From positions 1 through 27,486 of the forward strand of contig CAYFHQ010000045.1 in assembly GCA_964342805.1 (NCBI GenBank): a stretch of 27,486 bases of DNA. Direction: 5' to 3'. This DNA is from CAYFHQ01 sp964342805. GTDB taxonomy: Bacteria > Bacillota > Clostridia > Peptostreptococcales > Acidaminobacteraceae. The notes under the pieces were generated by a model. The model saw only the letters and a program-made list of their open reading frames with translations. It was not told the DNA's origin and searched no databases. Each line of letters begins with the position of its first letter. Position 1 is the stretch's first letter. A program made the translations under genes and the position numbers. This document shows positions 21,719 to 27,486 of the stretch, piece by piece.

Positions 21719-23425
21719 TCAATTGTCTGGTTTCTGTTCAAAACGACCAATGCCATAATACTCTTTACCCACTTCATCCAGGTATTCATCCATGGCAATC
21801 TGTACATGGCCCTTGCCATCATCCACGGTTACCCGCCAATACCAGACCCCGTCCTCTAAACTCCGTATGGAAAACTCATTAAAACGTGTGGATTCAATAA
21901 TATCTATGGTTTCAAAATCCGGTGTACGACTGAGCTCCAGGGTGTATAGGAGCCGGTCCCCTTGGAAGTCATAAGACCGATCCCAAGTAAAGAGGGTATA
22001 GTCCCCCAGGAGTTGTACATCACCTAAAAATACAGGCATGGGATTTTCTATGCTGTCGTAGTACCGTCTCAGGTTCAAGTCCAGAATACTTTTAAGCCGC
22101 TGGACTTCTTGTTGGTGCTGGGCCAGGGTCCCTGGCAATTCTTCCAGGTCAGGCGACCGGCTGACAAAGGGGTAGACCAGCTCAGCGTAACGGTCAATTC
22201 GTCCATTGATGTCCATGGCCTTGAGTTGGTCATAGACCTCAACGATTTTTTCATTGAGGAGACGGATATGCTCTGGTTCTCTGAAAAAGCGGGAGTGGAG
22301 GGTCACCGACCAATAGTTGGATAATCCCAAGCGCCAAGAGGGTACCGGGTTGGGCCGCTTGTCAATTTGATTATAAAAGTCCCAAGCACCGTCATAGTCC
22401 CATGGGATAAAATAATAGGCTTCAATGTTCTTGGGTGAATAAAGGTGGAAATTTTGTGTGTTGGTGTCCCGGTTGTCCATCAGGATGTTAACGGCCAACC
22501 AGGTCAGGTAGTTGTCCAACTGGAAGTTGGACTCTGCAACCTTGCGTATATCGATCAAGTAGTTGTTTACATCGTTGTTCATGTCAATGAAGGTACTATG
22601 GTCGCCCCTGCCATTGATTTCGGCAATTCGCTCAAAGGCGGCCTTGTCATAATCAGGGTCAGACTTAACCAAGAGGCGGTTGGAGTCTTGGAAAAAATAG
22701 TTTTCCGCCTTGTAGAGGGCACCACTATCGTCCAACTCCCGGCTGGTTAGCCAGTCTCGGTCAACGCTCTCCACGTGGGTGAAAAGACCATAGTCAACAA
22801 ATTCAGCTTCGAAGTCCTCACCCGCTGGGTCGAGGGCAGAAAGGTCTTTGATATAGACATGCAAAAACTTGGTTCGAACGGAAGGAATTCCAGGGAGTTC
22901 ACTGAGCAAGTCAAAGCTCAACTTGTTTCGGAACCTTGTCCCGTCCGCCGGGTGCTTGTTGAGATTAATTTCCTTGAAGCCCTGCCAAGTCCCCACCCGG
23001 TTTTTCAGGTCAATCCGGTAGGATTTTTGGTTAAAGGCCCGGGTCGAGTGGCCACGGAGGCGAATACTGCCATTGGCGTCGGTAAGGCCAAAACCAAAGT
23101 ATCCAGCCTTAGGGCCTGCAGCGTCACCCTCTTGAAAGAGGACGTCCAGTTCAAGGACTTGGTCGTCCCGCCAATCGATATCATTGTTTACATCGGAAAA
23201 ATCGTAGGGATTCTCCCTACCCTTGGGCAGAGGGAAAACCGTGATATAAACCGTGTCCAGGTCATAGGGATCTTCCCGGGTATAGAGGCTTGAGGGTTCC
23301 TCTAAGGGGGGGAACTCATAGGTTGTAAATTGGTCTTCTATGAAGTCCGTAACATTTGTCCCAGAACATCCGGTTAATACCAAGCCAATCAAGACTGTCA
23401 AGGCCATGTGCACAAAGGATTTCAT
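21719..23425 (-). CDS. CotH kinase family lipoprotein
   Basis: A 568-residue predicted lipoprotein with signal peptide ending in the lipobox LTGC (Cys20). The CotH domain covers about 45-450: RLRGHSTRAFNQKSYRIDLK near the start, a LNKHPADGTRFRNKLSFDLL core, then DNRDTNTQNFHLY and IPWDYDGAWD, whose Asp/Asn residues fit the catalytic and metal positions of CotH protein kinases. The C-terminal 100 residues look like a fibronectin-type beta domain (YTLELSRTPDFETID, WYWRVTVDDG). It would phosphorylate a target outside the membrane, possibly matrix or spore-like proteins. Start ATG 23425 is 7 bases after AGGAGG. It is the first gene of the operon. Codon use matches its neighbours. Confidence 0.93.
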   Translation of the reverse strand: MKSFVHMALTVLIGLVLTGCSGTNVTDFIEDQFTTYEFPPLEEPSSLYTREDPYDLDTVYITVFPLPKGRENPYDFSDVNNDIDWRDDQVLELDVLFQEGDAAGPKAGYFGFGLTDANGSIRLRGHSTRAFNQKSYRIDLKNRVGTWQGFKEINLNKHPADGTRFRNKLSFDLLSELPGIPSVRTKFLHVYIKDLSALDPAGEDFEAEFVDYGLFTHVESVDRDWLTSRELDDSGALYKAENYFFQDSNRLLVKSDPDYDKAAFERIAEINGRGDHSTFIDMNNDVNNYLIDIRKVAESNFQLDNYLTWLAVNILMDNRDTNTQNFHLYSPKNIEAYYFIPWDYDGAWDFYNQIDKRPNPVPSWRLGLSNYWSVTLHSRFFREPEHIRLLNEKIVEVYDQLKAMDINGRIDRYAELVYPFVSRSPDLEELPGTLAQHQQEVQRLKSILDLNLRRYYDSIENPMPVFLGDVQLLGDYTLFTWDRSYDFQGDRLLYTLELSRTPDFETIDIIESTRFNEFSIRSLEDGVWYWRVTVDDGKGHVQIAMDEYLDEVGKEYYGIGRFEQKPDN

Positions 23426-23629
23426 GGTCATTCCTCCTTGTTGTTACTTTGTACCCTTATCGCTGGATGATCTATCAACTTATAGGTAAATGTCACTAAA
23501 ATGCTGTCGAATTACGTCGGAATTTGGAAAAGGGCAAAATCAAGCCCTTGGGAGTATATGCACAACTTTTTTTGTATGGTATAATTTCAACAACGTCAAA
23601 AACAATGAAATGGCAGGAGGAAGTGCTAT
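23426..23629. promoter_or_regulatory. Divergent promoter region between the pel-type operon and pepF
   Basis: For pepF, a consensus TATAAT at 23580-23585 with an extended TGG before it gives a start near 23592; the -35 (TATGCA) is weak. For the minus-strand operon only TATAAG (23479-23484) was found, without a convincing -35. A palindrome AAGGGC-N8-GCCCTT at 23530-23549 lies between them and may bind a regulator. No c-di-GMP riboswitch was recognised. Confidence 0.5.
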
Positions 23630-25426
23630 ATGTCAACGAAAAAAAGAAATGAAATTGCATCGGAATACCAGTGGGACCTCGGTTCCCTTTATGCTTCCGA
23701 TGACGCATGGAATGCAGACTTCAGCAAGCTGAAGGACCAACTGACGCAAGTAAAGGGCCTACAGGGTTCCGTAATGGAAACACCTGAAAACCTTCAAAAG
23801 ACCATTGAACTCAACCTGGAAACCGGTCGTACAATGGAAAAGCTGTATACCTACGCAAAAATGAGCCAAGACCAGGACACAAGGGTTTCAGCTTACCAAG
23901 GAATGACGTCCAAGGCGGAGTCCCTGGCAGTTGAACTGGGTGGAGCAACATCCTTTATCGTACCTGAAATCCTGGCTGCAGACGTAGCTACAGTCAATGA
24001 CTACATGAACAACTTCGAAGGCCTAAACCTTTACAAGCAACACATGGATGACATCCTTCGTCGCAAGCCTTACACAAAGACAGCTGCTGAGGAAGCTATT
24101 CTTGCCCAAGCAGGCGAGTTGGCAGCTGCGCCTCAAAATATCTTTGGCATGCTTAACGCAGCTGACCTGAAGTTCCCAACCATCAAGGGTGCGGAAGGGG
24201 AAGACATTACCCTAACCCATGGTAACTTTGTTCCTACACTGGAGTCCCGAGACCGTCGCGTTCGTAAAGACGCTTTTGAGGCCTACTACAGTGTCTTCGA
24301 AGGCCACAAAAACTCTTTGGCCATGATGACCCAATCGGAAGTAAAGAAGAACACCTTCCTGTCCAAGGTTCGTGGTCACGAGTCTGCCCGTCATGCTTCT
24401 CTATTTGAGAACAACGTGGATGTTCAGGTCTATGACTCCCTAGTGGACGCCGTACACGAAGCCCTTCCAGCCATGCACAAGTACATGGAAATCCGTAAAC
24501 GTGCCCTAGAACTGGAAGAACTCCACATGTATGACGTCTACACGCCAATCGTAAAGAATGTAGACATGACCATTCCATATGACGAAGCCAAGGGTATTGT
24601 AATGGAATCCCTGAAGCCACTGGGTGAAAAGTACCTAGAGGTTGTGGAAAAGTCCTTCAAAGACGGCTGGATCGACGTTTACGAAAACGAAGGTAAGCGA
24701 AGTGGTGCTTACTCTTGGGGTACTTACGACTCCAAGCCATACATCCTGCTTAACCACCATGACACCCTAGATAACATGTTTACCCTGACCCATGAAATGG
24801 GCCACTCCATGCATTCTTATCTAACCCATGAAAAGCAGCCTTATGTATACGGAAACTACTCTATCTTCCTGGCAGAAGTGGCGTCGACAACAAACGAAGC
24901 CCTACTCAACCACCACATGCTAGAGACCATCACTGACAAGGAACAGCGTCTTTTCCTACTCAACCATTACCTGGAAACCTTCCGTGGTACGGTATTCCGT
25001 CAGACCATGTTTGCTGAGTTTGAGAGAGACATCCACACCATCGTAGAATCTGGAGAAGCCCTAACAGCGGACACCCTATGTGCCCACTACCGTAAGCTGA
25101 ACCAAGAATACTATGGTCCACATATGAACATCGACGAGCAAATCGATATGGAGTGGGGTCGTATTCCACACTTCTACTACAACTTCTATGTCTTCCAGTA
25201 CGCAACTGGTTTCTCAGCAGCTGTAGCCCTCTCTGAAGCCATCCTCAAGGAAGGTCAACCAGCAGTGGACCGTTACCTGAACTTCCTAAGCGCAGGTTGT
25301 TCCGAGTACCCACTGGACATTATGGCTAAAGCGGGCGCAGACATGCGAACAGGCCAGCCAGTCCGTGACGCCCTCAAGGTGTTTGCTAAACTAGTAGACG
25401 AAATGGAAGCCCTACTGTTTGAATAA
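23630..25426 (+). CDS. pepF: Oligoendopeptidase F (peptidase family M3B)
   Basis: A 598-residue zinc oligopeptidase of the PepF family, cutting peptides of roughly 7-17 residues in the cytoplasm. The zinc site is HEMGH at 388-392, with the downstream EVASTTNEAL stretch providing the third ligand Glu. The N-terminal half is the helical substrate-enclosing domain. Length is typical (about 600). AGGAGG lies 7 bases before the ATG at 23630. Codon use is strongly biased like glpK, suggesting abundant protein. It shares a transcript with the small gene that follows 19 bases later. Confidence 0.96.
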   Translation: MSTKKRNEIASEYQWDLGSLYASDDAWNADFSKLKDQLTQVKGLQGSVMETPENLQKTIELNLETGRTMEKLYTYAKMSQDQDTRVSAYQGMTSKAESLAVELGGATSFIVPEILAADVATVNDYMNNFEGLNLYKQHMDDILRRKPYTKTAAEEAILAQAGELAAAPQNIFGMLNAADLKFPTIKGAEGEDITLTHGNFVPTLESRDRRVRKDAFEAYYSVFEGHKNSLAMMTQSEVKKNTFLSKVRGHESARHASLFENNVDVQVYDSLVDAVHEALPAMHKYMEIRKRALELEELHMYDVYTPIVKNVDMTIPYDEAKGIVMESLKPLGEKYLEVVEKSFKDGWIDVYENEGKRSGAYSWGTYDSKPYILLNHHDTLDNMFTLTHEMGHSMHSYLTHEKQPYVYGNYSIFLAEVASTTNEALLNHHMLETITDKEQRLFLLNHYLETFRGTVFRQTMFAEFERDIHTIVESGEALTADTLCAHYRKLNQEYYGPHMNIDEQIDMEWGRIPHFYYNFYVFQYATGFSAAVALSEAILKEGQPAVDRYLNFLSAGCSEYPLDIMAKAGADMRTGQPVRDALKVFAKLVDEMEALLFE

Positions 25427-25445
25427 GACTTGTTTGGAGGAATAC

Positions 25446-25745
25446 ATGGCCATTGTTGAAGTAACCATTGTTCCCTTGGGAACTGGCTCCACCAGCGTCA
25501 GTCAGTATGTTGCTGATTGTCACAAGGTACTCCGTGACACGACTGACGTCAAATGGACTCTCACCCCCATGTCCACTATCCTAGAAGGTGACCTGGATCA
25601 GATCATGACCCTGATCCGAAACATGCACGAAGTCCCCTTTGAAAAGGGTGCAGGCCGGGTATCCACGTCCATAAAGATCGACGACCGTCGGGACAAGGAA
25701 GCAACCATGGAGAAGAAGCTACAGGCCGTAGAGGACAAACTTTAA
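25446..25745 (+). CDS. MTH1187-family thiamine-binding protein
   Basis: A 99-residue cytoplasmic protein of the MTH1187/YkoF-like family (formerly DUF77), a ferredoxin-like fold whose members bind thiamine or related pyrimidines. The opening MAIVEVTIVPLGTGSTSVSQ and the later KWTLTPMSTILEG and RVSTSIKIDDRRD match the family. The start at 25446 has GGAGG 5 bases upstream; a longer frame starting at 25419 overlaps pepF and lacks a site. It ends at a strong terminator. Role in this organism is not clear. Confidence 0.9.
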   Translation: MAIVEVTIVPLGTGSTSVSQYVADCHKVLRDTTDVKWTLTPMSTILEGDLDQIMTLIRNMHEVPFEKGAGRVSTSIKIDDRRDKEATMEKKLQAVEDKL

Positions 25746-25754
25746 TATCAACCC

Positions 25755-25799
25755 AAAGGAGCCACCGCTTGACGAGAGTCAGACGGTGGCTCCTTTTTT
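25755..25799 (+). terminator. Terminator after the pepF unit
   Basis: AAAGGAGCCACCG (25755-25767) pairs perfectly with CGGTGGCTCCTTT (25784-25796) and is followed by more Ts. Confidence 0.95.
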
Positions 25800-25903
25800 A
25801 TAGGGAGTGGAGAGGAACTGGGAACAAAGAAATGCCCCTTTTCAAGGATAAACAGCCAGAAAACGGGTATACATTTGCTGACTATGACTCAAGGAGGACT
25901 TCC

Positions 25904-27486
25904 ATGAACTGGCTGACCATGAAGCTACGAAAACTTTCTACTAAACTCTATATTGTCTATCTACTCATGTTTGTCACACTGGCTTCCGTTGTGATTACCA
26001 GCTACATTGCCGTGGACACCCAACGCCAACACTTGGTCCTAACCGACATGTTGGGCGCCCAGGAACTTCTCACTGAGCGGGTAACCTTTACTCTTTCCGC
26101 AGTGGGACAGATGGGGCTCAACTCCCAAGAGGGCTTTGACGCCAATGTCCAAGAGCAGACGGACATGATCGAAAAATACTATGCTGGTGTTCAAACCATG
26201 TTGGACGGCTTTGCCAGACATGAATTTGAATACAGCCAGGGCAACATTGTGGAGCTGCGCTTCCGTGAAGACTTCACCCTCTTGTTTGACAGTGCCATTG
26301 CCACTTCCCTGGGCCAATGGGAGAGGGTCAGATACTATATAGACTTCCTGACAGACCCAGCAAACCTAGAGGACAAGGCCCTCTACGCCACCCGCTTGGA
26401 CGAGTTTAAGGCCCTCAATCGTGGTGTCCTCGACAATGCAGAGTTTGTCGCAAAGATTTGCAGGGACGAAGCCGACCGAAAGATGCGCCTTAGCCAGGCT
26501 TTCCAGTATGGCTCCATTGGGTTCTCTTTACTGGTTTTGATCGTCTTGATCTTCCTGATCACTGATAACTTCTATAATCCCATTGTGGAAATCCGTCGCA
26601 TGTTCAACCGCATGAGTAAGGGGGACATTAGTCGCAGGTTCCAGCGGGAAAGAGATGATGAGTTCAAAGACCTCTACGACAATTTCAACTTCTTTCTCAA
26701 CAACCTGGAAAGTATTTTCCGCCTAGAGAATAAGATCATCCTAGAGAATCAATTGGATGTGATTTTGTGTTATGTACATTCGTCTTTTAAGCAGTTTATC
26801 CCCTTCCACTTCATCACTGTGGAGTACCATGATACACCGGGCAACCTGGTCGTTCGGAAGGTTGTGGACGAGGACGTCATAGAGGAAGAACAATTTGCTG
26901 ATAGGGAGTACCAACGGTTTGACAGTGTAACCCAGGTGGACAACCGGATTGCCCTGCCCATCTTGATCGAGTCCTTAAACCTGGGTGTGGTCTACTTCCA
27001 CTTTGAAAGTGCCTCAATGATAGAAGAAGCCCATATTAGCTTCATCAATCTCTTGGAGGAGAAAGTAGCCTTTGCCTTCTACAAGGGTTTCTTCTTCAAA
27101 AACCTCTTGTCCATTATTACCAATGGTCTTGCTGAAATGACAGAAGCCAGGGATCCTGAGACAGGCAACCACCTCAAACGGATGTCCCGATACTCCCAGA
27201 TCATAGCTCGTAAACTCATGGAAGAAGGGCACTTTGAAGACACGATTGACCGGGAGTTCGTAGAAAATATTTTAATCTGCGCCCCCATGCACGATATCGG
27301 AAAGGCCTCTATTCCAGACAACATCCTCTTGAAACCTGGCAAGCTAACGGAAGAGGAGTATGAGATCATGAAAACCCATGCTGAAAAAGGTTTCCAGGTC
27401 CTCAGTCATATTGATGGAGACTTTAAACGGTTTGGTATCCACTATTTCAGCATGGCTGCTGAGATCGCAAGAGGTCACCAGGAGAA
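25904..27486 (+). CDS. Membrane HD-GYP c-di-GMP phosphodiesterase, cut by the window edge
   Basis: An open frame of 527 codons running off the window. Two membrane segments (about 15-38 and 202-225) bracket an extracytoplasmic helical sensor domain; a HAMP-like linker follows (226-280, NPIVEIRRMFNRMSKGDISR), then a GAF-like domain (about 285-405) and the start of an HD-GYP domain. His423 (in GNHLKRMSRYS), His463-Asp464 (MHDIGK) and the following ILLKPGKLTEEEYEIMKTH are conserved HD-GYP features. The GYP motif itself should lie just past the edge. It would degrade c-di-GMP, the signal that PelD reads. The ATG at 25904 follows AAGGAGG. No convincing promoter was found in the 104 bases after the preceding terminator. 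Confidence 0.9.
   Translation, partial: MNWLTMKLRKLSTKLYIVYLLMFVTLASVVITSYIAVDTQRQHLVLTDMLGAQELLTERVTFTLSAVGQMGLNSQEGFDANVQEQTDMIEKYYAGVQTMLDGFARHEFEYSQGNIVELRFREDFTLLFDSAIATSLGQWERVRYYIDFLTDPANLEDKALYATRLDEFKALNRGVLDNAEFVAKICRDEADRKMRLSQAFQYGSIGFSLLVLIVLIFLITDNFYNPIVEIRRMFNRMSKGDISRRFQRERDDEFKDLYDNFNFFLNNLESIFRLENKIILENQLDVILCYVHSSFKQFIPFHFITVEYHDTPGNLVVRKVVDEDVIEEEQFADREYQRFDSVTQVDNRIALPILIESLNLGVVYFHFESASMIEEAHISFINLLEEKVAFAFYKGFFFKNLLSIITNGLAEMTEARDPETGNHLKRMSRYSQIIARKLMEEGHFEDTIDREFVENILICAPMHDIGKASIPDNILLKPGKLTEEEYEIMKTHAEKGFQVLSHIDGDFKRFGIHYFSMAAEIARGHQE

Noticed and set aside
23432..23520. c-di-GMP riboswitch ahead of the CotH-pel operon
   Set aside because: I looked for GEMM-type conserved segments because PelD binds c-di-GMP, and found none.
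23530..23549. AAGGGC-N8-GCCCTT palindrome as a terminator
   Set aside because: It lies between two divergent genes, with no transcript known to end there and no T run, so an operator is more likely.

Overview
This window looks like a chromosomal segment of a low-to-mid GC Gram-positive anaerobe, probably a clostridium-like member of the Bacillota. The evidence is the strong AGGAGG ribosome binding sites with ATG/GTG/TTG starts, a Bacillus-type LexA box (CGAAC-N4-GTTCG), a GlpP-type glycerol antiterminator, a sigma-54 activator with matching -24/-12 promoters, and a Gram-positive type Pel polysaccharide locus. No phage, transposon, rRNA or CRISPR sequence was seen.

Layout. 1-94: 3' half of a tRNA-Leu(UAG) and its terminator. 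229-1182: M19 dipeptidase. 1302-2346: small DNA-damage module, with a LexA DNA-binding-domain-only protein on the minus strand, whose promoter holds a perfect LexA box, divergent from a two-gene unit (tiny membrane protein, then a family-6 uracil/hypoxanthine-DNA glycosylase). 2405-3868 (minus): FAD-dependent glycerol-3-phosphate-dehydrogenase-like protein with a BFD-type Fe-S tail, behind a candidate sigma-54 promoter. 4047-5396 (minus): MATE exporter. 5791-13529 (plus): glycerol catabolic locus, in order sigma-54 promoter, glpP, two small paralogous membrane proteins in the place where GlpF would be expected, glpK, an attenuator-like leader, a second GlpA-like FAD enzyme, a GlpB-like FAD/NAD oxidoreductase, a DUF1667 Fe-S protein and a PAS/AAA+/Fis sigma-54 activator.

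13623-23425 (minus): eight tightly packed genes reading CotH kinase lipoprotein, VTC-type polyphosphate polymerase domain protein, DUF4956 membrane protein, pelD, pelE, pelF, pelG, and a membrane protein combining a degenerate PP2C phosphatase fold with a LysM-like outer domain. The hydrolase/deacetylase and envelope-export genes of described pel loci are absent. 23630-25745 (plus): pepF and a thiamine-binding MTH1187-family protein. 25904 to the window edge: membrane HD-GYP c-di-GMP phosphodiesterase, cut off by the edge.

How it fits together. Glycerol probably enters through the two-subunit transporter, GlpK phosphorylates it, and the three-gene FAD/Fe-S complex oxidises it. Control appears layered: sigma-54 with the local activator, GlpP antitermination, and possibly CcpA. 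In the pel operon PelD keeps a c-di-GMP I-site and has lost the GGDEF catalytic motif, so c-di-GMP should control polymer synthesis. The nearby HD-GYP gene may lower that signal. The items most likely to be undescribed are the CotH/VTC/DUF4956/Pel/pseudophosphatase operon, the LexA-DBD-only SOS module, and sigma-54 control of a GlpP-type glycerol operon.
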